Of a DNA stretch of 64,000 nt, positions 41,474 to 50,448 are shown piece after piece (position 1 is the stretch's first letter; every line of letters begins with the position of its first letter). Origin of the DNA: Streptomyces flavofungini (lineage in GTDB: Bacteria > Actinomycetota > Actinomycetes > Streptomycetales > Streptomycetaceae); the NCBI RefSeq assembly GCF_014650815.1, contig NZ_BMVR01000014.1, forward strand, positions 124,001 to 188,000. Direction: 5' to 3'. The notes below the pieces were generated by a model. That model made no database searches. It saw only the letters and a list, made by a program, of their open reading frames with translations, and had not been told where the DNA came from. Made by a program: the position numbers and the translations under genes.

Positions 41474-42518
41474 CGAATCCCACCCTCGGGTCGGCGAGCC
41501 CGTACAGCAGGTCCGCGAGGAGGTTGCCGAGCAGCACGGCCACCGTGGCGAGCGCGGTCAGCGCGGCGAGCAGGGGGAAGTCCACGGAGGTGGCGGCCTG
41601 CACGGTCGCGGCGGCGATGCCGGGCCAGCTGAAGACGGTCTCGACGAGGAGCGCGCCGGTGATGAGTTCGGGCACGCGGGAGCCGACGAGGGTGAGCACG
41701 GGCAGCATGCCGGAGCGGAAGGCGTGCTTGAGGAGCACGGTCCGCTCGGCGAGGCCCCGCGCGCGGGCGCCCCGGACGGGGTCGTCGCCGAGCGCGTCGC
41801 CGACGCCCTGGCGTACGTACAGGACGAACCAGGGGAGTTGGGAGACGGCGAGGACGGCGGCGGGCAGCACGAGGTGGTTGGTCACCTGTCCGGCCGTCAC
41901 CACCGTGCTGGAAGTGTCGGTGAGTCCGCCCGCGGGCAGCACGCCCAGCTTGAGGGCGAAGAACCACACGGCGAGCAGGCCGAGCCAGAACGGCGGCGCT
42001 GCCTCCAGGGTGTACGCGAGCGACGTCACGCAGCGGTCGATCCAGCCGCCGGGGCGGCGCGCGGCGAGCACGCCGAGGGCCGAGCCGAGCAGGATCGCGA
42101 GGACGAAGGCGGTCGCGGCGAGCAGCACGGACCAGCCGATGCGCTCGCCGATGGCGTCGGCGACGGGCTGGCGCAGCGTGTGGGAGTCCCCGAGGTCCCC
42201 GCGGAGGGCGGCGGTCAGCCAGTCCCACCAGCGCGCGACCAGCGGCTTGTCGACGCCGAGGTTGGCGCGGAGCTGGTCGAGGTTCTCCTGGGACGCGGTG
42301 AGCCCGGCCGTGCCCGCGTACGCCTTGACGGGGTCGAAGGGCGAGGCCTCGGCGACGGCGAAGACGCCGAAGGTGACGGCGATGAGGACGGGGACGGCGA
42401 ACACCGCCCGGCGCCCCACGAGCCGCGCCATCGGGCCCCAGGGCAGCGCCCGCCGCCCCCACCCGGCCGCCGGGGCCGCCTCGGCGGGCCCGGCGGACTT
42501 GCTGGAAGCCGACGTCAC
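41466..42518 (-). CDS. Peptide/nickel ABC transporter permease (NikB/DppB-type)
   Basis: This 350-residue permease has LVGRRAVFAVPVLIAVTFGVFAVAEASPFDPV as first helix. It also has LGVDKPLVARWWDWLTAALRGDLGDSHTLRQPV before the next helices and EAA region RGLAERTVLLKHAFRSGMLPVLTLVGSRVPELITGALLVETVFSWPG. These are standard for DppB/NikB. GTG 42518 overlaps the binding-protein stop (GTGA); the first 30 residues are a Ser/Ala/Gly-rich tail before the helix. Confidence 0.93.
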   Translation of the reverse strand: MTSASSKSAGPAEAAPAAGWGRRALPWGPMARLVGRRAVFAVPVLIAVTFGVFAVAEASPFDPVKAYAGTAGLTASQENLDQLRANLGVDKPLVARWWDWLTAALRGDLGDSHTLRQPVADAIGERIGWSVLLAATAFVLAILLGSALGVLAARRPGGWIDRCVTSLAYTLEAAPPFWLGLLAVWFFALKLGVLPAGGLTDTSSTVVTAGQVTNHLVLPAAVLAVSQLPWFVLYVRQGVGDALGDDPVRGARARGLAERTVLLKHAFRSGMLPVLTLVGSRVPELITGALLVETVFSWPGIAAATVQAATSVDFPLLAALTALATVAVLLGNLLADLLYGLADPRVGFDG

Positions 42519-44110
42519 TTGCTCGGCTGCCAGTCCTCGACGTTCCACCACGGGCCGGACGCGAGGCCGTGGTCGTGCGGCTCGACCTGCGTGGAGAGGT
42601 CACCGAAGGACTTGTTCACCACGTACAGGTGGTCGATGTGCGTGAGGAAGGTGTAGCCGGGGTTCTTGACCAGCTCGCGCTGGATCGTGTCGTACGCGGC
42701 CTGGCGCTTCGCGTGGTCGCCGCTCCTGCGGGCGTCCTCCAGGGCCTTGTCGACCTTGGGGTTGTCGTAGTGCGCCATGTTGTTGAAGCCGTCACCGGCG
42801 AGCGCGGAGTTCAGGAGCGTGTACTGGTCGAAGTCCGGGTCGGCCGGGGAGCCGCCGCCCGCGAGGACGGCGTCCTTGGCCATGCGCGGCTCGATGACCT
42901 CCCAGGTGCCGGACTGCACCTCGGCCTTGATGCCGAGCTTCTTGGCGTCGGAGGCGTAGGCGAGGGCGTGGTCCTGGCGGAGCTTGTCGCCGGTGAGGTA
43001 CCAGAGGGGGAACTTCGCCTGGACGCCGTCCTTCTCGCGGATGCCGTCCTTGCCGGGCTTCCAGCCGGCGTCGTCGAGGATCTTCTTGGCCTTCTCGACG
43101 TCGAACTTCCGCTCGGTGCCCTTGGTGAACCAGGGGCTGTCCGTCGGCACCGGGCCGTAGGCCTCCTTGCCCGCGCCCTCCAGGATCTGGTCGACCATCG
43201 TCTTGCGGTCCACGCCGATGTCGAGGGCGCGCCGTACGGCGGTGTCGCCCGCGACCTTGTTGCCGGTCGGCAGGGTCACCACGCGGTAGTCGAAGGTCTT
43301 GGCGGCGTACGTCTTCTTGTCGCCGTCGGACTCGAAGGTCTTGGCGAGGTTGGGCGGCAGGATGGCGCCGTCGAGGTCGCCGGTGCGCAGCCGGGTGGCG
43401 CGCAGGTCGTCGTCCTTGACGATGGCCATGGTGAAGTTCTTGATCTTCGGCGCGCCGCCCCAGTAGCCGGGGTTGGCCTTGAAGACGAGCTTCTCGCCCT
43501 TGGACCACTTCACCAGCTCGTACGGTCCCGTGCCGACGGGCCTGGTGGTGAAGGCGCCGGTGTTCACGTCCTGCTTGCCCGCGACGTGCTGGGGCGCGAT
43601 GGGCAGGACGGTGCGCTCGGCGAACGGCGCGTAGGGGTACTTGAGGTGGAAGACGACGGCGTCGTCGCCCTTGGCCTCGACGCTCTTGACGGCGTCCAGC
43701 TCGGTCTTGGAGGCGTTGTTCGTCTTCTTGTCGAGGATCGTCTCGTACGTGAAGACGACGTCCTTGGCCGTGAACGGCTTGCCGTCGCTGAACTTGACGC
43801 CCTTGCGCAGCTCGAAGGTGTAGGTCTTGCCGTCGCCGCTGACCTTGGGCAGCTTCGCGGCGAGCGCGGGCTTGAGCTTCATCTCCGCGTCGTGCGTGAG
43901 CAGACCGTCGAAGATCTTGGAGTTGCCGTCCTTGCCGTAGCCGAGGAGCGGGCTCAGGGTCTCGGGCTCGTACGCGATGCCGACGACCGCCGACGTCTTG
44001 GCGCCGCCGCTGCCCTTGCCGTCGTCCGGCGCCGAGCAGGCCGTGGCGGCGACCGCCAGTGCGGCCGCCGCCGCGACGGCACCGGTGCCACGTATCGATC
44101 CGGCCCTCAT
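42515..44110 (-). CDS. Peptide/nickel ABC transporter solute-binding lipoprotein (NikA/DppA-type)
   Basis: This 531-residue SBP family 5 protein starts at ATG 44110. A signal peptide ends at a lipobox-like Cys (ALAVAATAC). The core has YEPETLSPLLGYG, KTYTFELRKGVKFSDGKPFTAKDVVFTYE, RPVGTGPYELVKW, RRALDIGVDRKTMVDQI and DFDQYTLLNSALAG. Near the C-terminus, HIDHLYVVNK and VEPHDHGLASGPW add several histidines that could bind metal. Five-gene order plus a candidate Nur box upstream make nickel more likely than peptides. Peptide import cannot be excluded from the protein alone. Confidence 0.9.
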   Translation of the reverse strand: MRAGSIRGTGAVAAAAALAVAATACSAPDDGKGSGGAKTSAVVGIAYEPETLSPLLGYGKDGNSKIFDGLLTHDAEMKLKPALAAKLPKVSGDGKTYTFELRKGVKFSDGKPFTAKDVVFTYETILDKKTNNASKTELDAVKSVEAKGDDAVVFHLKYPYAPFAERTVLPIAPQHVAGKQDVNTGAFTTRPVGTGPYELVKWSKGEKLVFKANPGYWGGAPKIKNFTMAIVKDDDLRATRLRTGDLDGAILPPNLAKTFESDGDKKTYAAKTFDYRVVTLPTGNKVAGDTAVRRALDIGVDRKTMVDQILEGAGKEAYGPVPTDSPWFTKGTERKFDVEKAKKILDDAGWKPGKDGIREKDGVQAKFPLWYLTGDKLRQDHALAYASDAKKLGIKAEVQSGTWEVIEPRMAKDAVLAGGGSPADPDFDQYTLLNSALAGDGFNNMAHYDNPKVDKALEDARRSGDHAKRQAAYDTIQRELVKNPGYTFLTHIDHLYVVNKSFGDLSTQVEPHDHGLASGPWWNVEDWQPSK

Positions 44111-44140
44111 GCTCCACACCCCTACACAAGATCAAGTGTT

Positions 44141-44159
44141 ATTGCGAACGACTCGCAAT
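44141..44159. promoter_or_regulatory. Candidate Nur (nickel-responsive Fur-family) box
   Basis: ATTGCGA (44141-44147), 5 nt ACGAC, then TCGCAAT (44153-44159) is a perfect inverted repeat in an A/T-rich promoter 31 nt upstream of the SBP gene. The Streptomyces coelicolor Nur consensus, as I recall it, is TTGCAA-N5-TTGCAA and controls nikABCDE. Here TTGCGA-N5-TCGCAA keeps the TTGC/GCAA ends and spacing. Repression by nickel is inferred. Confidence 0.65.
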
Positions 44160-44221
44160 TATGCCTTATGTAATGGGCGGGTAATGGCCGGGTCCTATAC
44201 GACCTTGGGCCTACGACCAGG

Positions 44222-45328
44222 TCAGGGCGTTGCGGGCGCCTGGAGGTCGACCAGGTCGGCCAGTTCCTCGCGGTGCCGTCCGGCCGTGCCCAGGGCGATC
44301 GAGTCGGCCTTGGCCCGCTTCAGGTACAGATGGACGGGGTGCTCCCACGTCATGCCGATACCGCCGTGCAGTTGGAGCGCCTCCTCGGCGGCACGCACCG
44401 CCACGGGGGCCGCGTAGGCCTGCGCGAGGGCCGCCGCGAGGTTCGGCTCGTCGCTGCCGGTGGCGAGGGCGTCGGCGGCGTGCCGGGCGGCGGCGCGGGT
44501 GTTGACCACGTCCAGCCAGAGCCCGGCGAGGCGGTGCTTGAGCGCCTGGAAGGAGCCGACGGGCCGGTTGAACTGGTGGCGCTCCTTCGTGTAGCGGACG
44601 GTTTCCGTCAAGCACCATTCGGCGAGGCCGAGTTGCTCGGAGGCGAGCAGCCCGGCTCCGGAGCGCAGGCCGAGGCGGACGGCCGCTTCCGCTTCCGCCG
44701 CGTCGGCGAGCAGGCGCGCGGGGGCCGCGTCGAAGGTGACGACGGCGAGCGGGCGGGTGCGGTCGAGCGAGGTCCGCGGAGTGACGGTGACGCCGTTGCG
44801 GCCGGTGTCGACGGCGAACAGACCGGCCTCGGACAGGACGAGGAGGACGTCGGCGGCGGCCGCGTCGGCGACGCCGGTCACCTCGCCGTGCAGGGCACCC
44901 CCCTCGTACCGCACCCGCGCGAGCGCGGCGCCCGGCGCGGTGGCGAACGGCACGGCGAGCGCGCCGACGGTGCGGCCCGACGCGAGCGCGGCGAGGAGTT
45001 CCGCTGCCGCCTCGCCGGTGCAGGCGAGCAGCGTCTCGGTGGCGACGACAGCGCTCGTCAGATACGGCACCGGCGCCACCGCGCGGCCCAACTCCTCCAG
45101 GACCACGGCCGCTTCGCGGTGCGTGGCGCCCTGCCCGCCCCGGTCCTCGGGCACCAGGAGACCGGCGAGGCCCATGCCGTCGGCGAGGGCCTTCCACAGC
45201 TCGCGGTCGTGCGGCTGCTCCGACTCGGTGCGGGCGAGGACGGTGGCCGCGTCGCAGCGGTCGGCGAGGAGGGAGCGGACGGCGGAGCGGAGCGCCTCCT
45301 CTTCCTCCGTGTACAGCAGGTCACTCAT
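44222..45328 (-). CDS. Acyl-CoA dehydrogenase family protein (second subunit-like)
   Basis: This 368-residue ACAD has an N-terminal helical domain (YTEEEEALRSAVRSLLADRC), ELWKALADGMGLAGLLVPEDRGG and a divergent middle beta domain. The C-terminal helical part reads ERHQFNRPVGSFQALKHRLAGLWLDVVNTRAAARHAADAL and LQLHGGIGMTWEHPVHLYLKRAK. The FAD-binding middle domain lacks the usual SEP.AGSD motif, while the C-terminal catalytic segment is kept. Such pairs occur as alpha2-beta2 enzymes in steroid side-chain and acyl-CoA catabolism. ATG 45328 overlaps the stop of the partner ACAD (ATGA), consistent with a heteromeric enzyme. Confidence 0.9.
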   Translation of the reverse strand: MSDLLYTEEEEALRSAVRSLLADRCDAATVLARTESEQPHDRELWKALADGMGLAGLLVPEDRGGQGATHREAAVVLEELGRAVAPVPYLTSAVVATETLLACTGEAAAELLAALASGRTVGALAVPFATAPGAALARVRYEGGALHGEVTGVADAAAADVLLVLSEAGLFAVDTGRNGVTVTPRTSLDRTRPLAVVTFDAAPARLLADAAEAEAAVRLGLRSGAGLLASEQLGLAEWCLTETVRYTKERHQFNRPVGSFQALKHRLAGLWLDVVNTRAAARHAADALATGSDEPNLAAALAQAYAAPVAVRAAEEALQLHGGIGMTWEHPVHLYLKRAKADSIALGTAGRHREELADLVDLQAPATP

Positions 45329-46518
45329 CGGGAAAGGTCCTTCCAGGCGACGTCCTTGTCGGTACGCGGTTCCGGCGGCAGGCCGAGGACGCGCTCGGCG
45401 ACGATGTTGAGCAGCACCTCGCTGGTCCCGCCCTCGATGCTGTTGCCCTTGGAGCGCAGATAGCGGTAGCCCGCCTCGCGCCCGGTGAAGTCGACCTGGT
45501 CGGGCCGCCGCATCGTCCAGTCGTCGTACAACAGGCCTTCGTCGCCGAGGAGTTCCACCTCCAGACCGCTGATCTCCTGGTTGAGGCGGGCGAAGCCGAG
45601 CTTCATGCCGGAGCCCTCGGGTCCTGGCTGGCCCGCGACGAGCTGCTGGCGCAGGCGGTCGCCGGTGAGCCGGGCGACCTCCGCCCGCACCCAGAGGGTG
45701 AGCAGGCGCTGGTGCAGGTCGTGGGTGCGCAGTCCGGGGCGTTCGCGCCAGGCCGCGGCGACGGGGCCGATCATGCCGCCCTCGCGGGGGATGCGCATGC
45801 CGCCGATGGAGACGCGCTCGTTCATGAGGGTGGTCTGCGCGACCTTCCAGCCGTCGCCGACCGCGCCGAGGCGGCGGCTGTCGGGGATGCGCACGCCGGT
45901 GAGGAAGACCTCGTTGAACTCGGCCTCGCCGGTGATCTGGCGCAACGGCCGCACCTCGACGCCGGGGTCGGTCATGTCGCAGATGAAGTACGTGATGCCG
46001 CGGTGCTTGGGCACGTCCGGGTCGGTGCGGGCGATGAGGATGCCCCAGCGGGCGACGTGCGCGCTGGACGTCCACACCTTCTGCCCGTCCACGGCCCAGC
46101 TCTCGCCGTCACGGACGGCGCGGGTACCGAGCGCCGCGAGGTCGGATCCGGCGCCGGGCTCGCTGAACAGCTGGCACCACACCTCCTCGCCGACCCACAG
46201 CGGCCGCAGGAAGCGGCGCTTCTGCTCGTCCGTGCCGAAGCCGAGGATGGTGGGCGCGGCCATGCCGAGGCCGATGCCGATGCGGCGCGGGTCGTTGTCG
46301 GGCGCGCCCGCGGCCTCCAACTCGGCGCCCACCACGGCCTGGAGGGAGCGCGGGGCGCCCACGCCGCCGAGGCCCTCGGGGTAGTGCACCCAGGCGAGTC
46401 CGGCGTCGAAGCGGGCTTTCAGGAAGTCGGTGCGGTCCGTGGCCGCGGGCGGGTGCTCGGCGAGCAGGGCCCGGGTGCGGCGGCGGAGTTCGGCGGCGTC
46501 GATCGCGGAGCCGGTCAT
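45325..46518 (-). CDS. Acyl-CoA dehydrogenase family protein (FAD-binding subunit-like)
   Basis: This 397-residue ACAD has WVHYPEGLGGVGAPRSLQAVV and CQLFSEPGAGSDLAALGTRAVRDGESWAVDGQKVWTSSAHVARWGILIARTD, the flavin-binding motif that is weak in its partner. It also has FNEVFLTGVRIPDS and the end KGNSIEGGTSEVLLNIVAERVLGLP. With the 368-residue partner it makes the two-subunit ACAD arrangement. ATG 46518 overlaps the quinone-oxidoreductase-like gene's stop. Oxidation of a branched or ring-bearing acyl-CoA is likely; the substrate is unknown. Confidence 0.93.
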   Translation of the reverse strand: MTGSAIDAAELRRRTRALLAEHPPAATDRTDFLKARFDAGLAWVHYPEGLGGVGAPRSLQAVVGAELEAAGAPDNDPRRIGIGLGMAAPTILGFGTDEQKRRFLRPLWVGEEVWCQLFSEPGAGSDLAALGTRAVRDGESWAVDGQKVWTSSAHVARWGILIARTDPDVPKHRGITYFICDMTDPGVEVRPLRQITGEAEFNEVFLTGVRIPDSRRLGAVGDGWKVAQTTLMNERVSIGGMRIPREGGMIGPVAAAWRERPGLRTHDLHQRLLTLWVRAEVARLTGDRLRQQLVAGQPGPEGSGMKLGFARLNQEISGLEVELLGDEGLLYDDWTMRRPDQVDFTGREAGYRYLRSKGNSIEGGTSEVLLNIVAERVLGLPPEPRTDKDVAWKDLSR

Positions 46519-47492
46519 GCGGTGGCCTCCTCGGGGAGTGTCGGCAGGACGACGACGCGGCCGGTGGTGGTGCCGTCGGCGACGCGCTGGACGGCCGCAG
46601 CGGCTCCGCCGAGCGGCACGCGTGCGCTGACGAGCGGCTTGACGGCGCCCTTCGCGGCCAGCTCGGTGAGGCGTTCGTGGCACTCCAGGACGGCGCGCGG
46701 GTCCTTGGTGTTGTACAGGCCCCAGTGCAGGCCGACGATCGAGTAGTTCTTCACCAGGGCGTGGTTGAGGGCGGGCGTGGGGATGGCACCGCTCGCGAAG
46801 CCGACGACGAGGATGCGGCCCTCGAAGGCCACGCACTTGGTGGACTTGGCGTAGGCGTCGCCGCCCACGGGGTCGTACACGACGTCGGCGCCCCGGCCGC
46901 CGGTGGCTTCCTTCACGGCGCCCACGATGTCGTCCGCGCGCCGGTCGACGACCAGGTCGCAGCCGAGCCCGCGGGCGACCTCGGCCTTGTCCGCGCCGCC
47001 GACGACGCCGATGACGCGGGCGCCCGCCGCCTTGCCGAGCTGCACGGCCGCGCTGCCGACACCCCCCGCGGCCGCGTGCACGAGCAGCGTCTCGCCCTCC
47101 TTGAGGTGCGCGCGCCGGTGCAGGCCGAACCAGCCGGTCTGGTAGCCGATGTGCAGGGCGGCGGCCTCCGCGTCGTCGAGGGCGTCCGGCGCGGGCAGCA
47201 GGGCGGCGGCGTCCGCGACGGCGTACTCGGCGAGGCCGCCGTGCGGCAGCGCCGGGTTGGCGATCACGCGCCGCCCGTCCTCGGTCTCGCCGCAGATCTC
47301 CACCCCCGGCGTGAACGGCAGCGGCGGGGTGATCTGGTACTGGCCCCGGCACAGCAGCGCGTCGGGGAAGTTGATGTTCGCGGCACGGACCTTCAGGAGC
47401 ACCTGCCCCGCGCCGGGCACGGGCCGCTCCGCCTCTTCGAGCCGCATCACCTCGCCCGGCTCGCCGTTGCGGTGTACGTGCCATGCGCGCAT
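46515..47492 (-). CDS. Zinc-independent MDR NADPH:quinone oxidoreductase / enoyl reductase-like
   Basis: This 325-residue medium-chain reductase begins MRAWHVHRNGEPGEVMRLEEAERPVPGAGQVLLKV, with NINFPDALLCRGQYQITPPLPFTPGVEICGE. The Rossmann motif is HAAAGGVGSAAVQLGKAAGARVIG. Zinc-binding cysteines are absent, as in quinone reductase and acyl-CoA reductase-like members. It is the first gene of a three-gene operon with two acyl-CoA dehydrogenases, so an acyl-CoA role is inferred. Confidence 0.92.
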   Translation of the reverse strand: MRAWHVHRNGEPGEVMRLEEAERPVPGAGQVLLKVRAANINFPDALLCRGQYQITPPLPFTPGVEICGETEDGRRVIANPALPHGGLAEYAVADAAALLPAPDALDDAEAAALHIGYQTGWFGLHRRAHLKEGETLLVHAAAGGVGSAAVQLGKAAGARVIGVVGGADKAEVARGLGCDLVVDRRADDIVGAVKEATGGRGADVVYDPVGGDAYAKSTKCVAFEGRILVVGFASGAIPTPALNHALVKNYSIVGLHWGLYNTKDPRAVLECHERLTELAAKGAVKPLVSARVPLGGAAAAVQRVADGTTTGRVVVLPTLPEEATA

Positions 47493-47536
47493 GCGGGGCC
47501 TCCACGCTGTAGTCGACCGTGCTCCGAAGGCATACT

Positions 47537-47548
47537 AAGCGGTCGCTT
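47537..47548. promoter_or_regulatory. AAGCG-GT-CGCTT inverted repeat upstream of acyl-CoA operon
   Basis: AAGCG (47537-47541), GT, CGCTT (47544-47548) lies 45 nt upstream of the oxidoreductase start, next to a TAGTAT (reverse strand) -10-like element. Repeats of this form are typical TetR-family operators at actinobacterial lipid-catabolism promoters. No TetR gene lies in the window, so a distal regulator is implied. Confidence 0.5.
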
Positions 47549-47615
47549 GCCCGAAAGGGAACAGGGCGGCACCCGCGCGACCCCTCCCGGCGCGGCCGCT
47601 CCCCCACCGGGGCGG

Positions 47616-48305
47616 CTACTCCTCCTTGGCGCCCTTCGCGGCGGGCCGCGCCCGTACGTGCATCCGCTCCCCCTGCGGACCGAAGAGGCTCAGGAACTCC
47701 ACCGGCCCCTCCCCCGTGGACCCGAACCAGTGCGGCACCCGCGTGTCGAACTCCGCCGCCTCGCCGGGGCCGAGCACCACGTCGTGCTCGGCGAGGATCA
47801 GGCGCAGCCGCCCCGACAGGACGTACAGCCACTCGTAGCCCTCGTGGGTCCGCGGATCCGGCTGGGTGGAGCGCGCGGGCTCGATGACCTTGTACGCCTG
47901 CAGCCCGCCGGGCTGCCGGGTCAGCGGCACCATCGTCCGCCCGTGCCGCACGATCGGCTTGGCCCGCACCCTCGGGTCGCCCACCGGTGGGGCGCCGACG
48001 AGTTCGTCGAGGGGCACCTGGTGGGCGCGGGCGATGGGCAGGAGCAGTTCGAGGCTCGGCCTGCGACCGCCCGACTCGAGCCGGGACAGGGTGCTGACGG
48101 AGATGCCGGTGGCCTCGGAGAGCCCGGCGAGGGTGGCGCCGCGCTCCTTGCGGATCTTCCGGAGCCGGGGGCCGACGGCGGTGAGGACCTTGTCGGTGTC
48201 GTCGCCGGAGTCGGGGCCGGGAGTGGACCCGGCGGCGTCAGCGGCGTGGACGGTGTGAGCGGAGTGATGCGTGGCGGCGGCGTCGGCCTTCTTTGCGCTT
48301 CCCAT
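47616..48305 (-). CDS. XRE-cupin transcriptional regulator
   Basis: This 229-residue protein has a Cro/C1 HTH at about 45-100 (VGPRLRKIRKERGATLAGLSEATGISVSTLSRLESGGRRPSLELLLPIARAHQVPLDELVG). A C-terminal cupin follows at about 150-220 (THEGYEWLYVLSGRLRLILAEHDVVLGPGEAAEFDTRVPHWFG). The family senses small metabolites through the cupin and often represses adjacent catabolic genes. TTGACA-N17-TGCAAT ends 6 nt before the ATG at 48305, so the mRNA is probably leaderless. It is divergent from a dienoyl-CoA reductase-like SDR. Confidence 0.92.
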   Translation of the reverse strand: MGSAKKADAAATHHSAHTVHAADAAGSTPGPDSGDDTDKVLTAVGPRLRKIRKERGATLAGLSEATGISVSTLSRLESGGRRPSLELLLPIARAHQVPLDELVGAPPVGDPRVRAKPIVRHGRTMVPLTRQPGGLQAYKVIEPARSTQPDPRTHEGYEWLYVLSGRLRLILAEHDVVLGPGEAAEFDTRVPHWFGSTGEGPVEFLSLFGPQGERMHVRARPAAKGAKEE

Positions 48306-48311
48306 GCCCCC

Positions 48312-48340
48312 ATTGCAGAATCAGCAAGCCGATATGTCAA
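48312..48340 (-). promoter_or_regulatory. Housekeeping-type promoter with leaderless start
   Basis: On the reverse strand TTGACA (48340-48335) and TGCAAT (48317-48312) are separated by exactly 17 nt. The ATG of the XRE-cupin gene follows 6 nt after the -10, so transcription would start at or next to the initiation codon. Confidence 0.65.
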
Positions 48341-48438
48341 TCCGGCACCTTCGGGACACGGAGGGCCACCCCCCCGCTCCCCTCGATGCCCCTCGATACC
48401 CCTGGAGCTTTGCGCCCCGCCGCGCTATCGATGCGCCC

Positions 48439-49419
<981 letters not shown>

Positions 49420-49429
49420 CACGGGACGG

Positions 49430-49546
49430 GACGCGCACCCTCCCGACACAGCGCGGGACGCACGCACCCTCCCGGCCCAGCGCGGGACGCGCGCACCCTC
49501 CCGACACAGCGCGGGACGCGCTCGCTCCCGACACCCCACAGCCCCC
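49430..49546. repeat. About 29-bp tandem repeat, 3-4 copies
   Basis: Units with GGGACGC(G/A)CGCACCCTCCCG, CACAGCGC occur at about 49426-49454, 49455-49484, 49485-49513 and a degenerate copy to about 49540. They fill the gap between the convergent SDR and enoyl-CoA hydratase genes and may also form terminator-like structures. Confidence 0.75.
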
Positions 49547-50383
49547 TCACTTCCCCCCGAACTCCGCCTCCCGCCCATCCGTCTTCGCCGCGAACCCCTC
49601 CCCCACGTCCTCCGACGTCAGCGTGACCGACGCGGCCAGCGCCACGCGGTCGAGCGCCCGGCCGAGGCCCGCGTCCGCGTAGGCGTCGATGTCGCGCTTG
49701 ACGCCGCGTACGGCGAGGGGCGCGTTCGCGGCGATCTCGGCGGCCACCTCGCGGGCGGTCGGGTCCAGGTCGGTGCGGGGGACGACGAGTTGGGCGAGGT
49801 GGAGGCGTGCCGCCGTGGGGGCGTCGATGCGGCGGCCGGTGAGAGCGAGGTACTTGGCCCAGCCCGCGCCCGCCTCCCGGGCGATGCGCAGGTCGCCGCC
49901 CGCGTCGACGGTGACGCCGAGCTGGGCCTCGGGGAGCGCGAACACGGCGTCGTCGGCGGCGATCCGCACGTCGGCCATGAGGGCGAGTTCGAAGCCGAAG
50001 CCCAGGCAGTAGCCCTGCACGGCGGCGACGACGGGCTGCGGCAGGCCCGCGAAGGCGCGGAAGCGTTCGTGGGCCCAGCGGATGCCCTCGTAGTAGTTCG
50101 CGGTGCGCTCCGCGGCCGAGCGGCCCGTGATGGCGCCGCCCGGCGCGGAGATGTCAATGCCCGCGCAGAACGCCCGGCCCTCGGCCCGCAGCAGGACGGC
50201 GCGGATCGACGCGTCGAAGCGGATGCGGTCGGCGTACAGGCCGAGTTGGCGGGTGGACTCCCAGCTCCAGGCGTTGAGCCGGGCGGGGCGGCAGAGGGTG
50301 AGGACGCCGATGCCGTCCTCGACGTCGAGGCGCAGTCGGCGCTCCGCACCCTCCGGGATGTCCGTGCTGACGGTGTCGATCAC
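49547..50383 (-). CDS. Enoyl-CoA hydratase/isomerase family protein
   Basis: This 278-residue crotonase has LTLCRPARLNAWSWESTRQLG, the oxyanion loop RAEGRAFCAGIDIS, and VVAAVQGYCLGFGFELALMADVRIAADDAVFALPEAQLGVTVDAGG. A catalytic Glu (FALPEAQLG) is present; the second acidic position is less clear. The start is GTG 50383. It is placed opposite the dienoyl-reductase-like SDR and near the ACAD operon, consistent with acyl-CoA degradation. Confidence 0.92.
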   Translation of the reverse strand: MIDTVSTDIPEGAERRLRLDVEDGIGVLTLCRPARLNAWSWESTRQLGLYADRIRFDASIRAVLLRAEGRAFCAGIDISAPGGAITGRSAAERTANYYEGIRWAHERFRAFAGLPQPVVAAVQGYCLGFGFELALMADVRIAADDAVFALPEAQLGVTVDAGGDLRIAREAGAGWAKYLALTGRRIDAPTAARLHLAQLVVPRTDLDPTAREVAAEIAANAPLAVRGVKRDIDAYADAGLGRALDRVALAASVTLTSEDVGEGFAAKTDGREAEFGGK

Positions 50384-50406
50384 CCGGTCCGACCTCTTCC
50401 CGCGCC

Positions 50407-50431
50407 GACGGTACGTTTCTGACGTACCGTC
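50407..50431. promoter_or_regulatory. 10-bp-arm palindrome upstream of enoyl-CoA hydratase
   Basis: GACGGTACGT (50407-50416), TTCTG, ACGTACCGTC (50422-50431) is a perfect inverted repeat 24 bp upstream of the start. It also contains TGACG-TAC-CGTCA. It has TetR-type operator architecture. The adjacent PIG-L gene ends at 50449, so the palindrome could also act as a terminator stem for it. Confidence 0.5.
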
Positions 50432-50448
50432 AGCCTACGGGCGGGGGC

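Noticed and set aside
44120..44210. Zur or iron Fur box at the nickel-type operon
   Set aside because: The repeat TTGCGA-N5-TCGCAA does not match the TGAAAATCATTTTCA-like Zur core I recall; the Nur pattern fits better.
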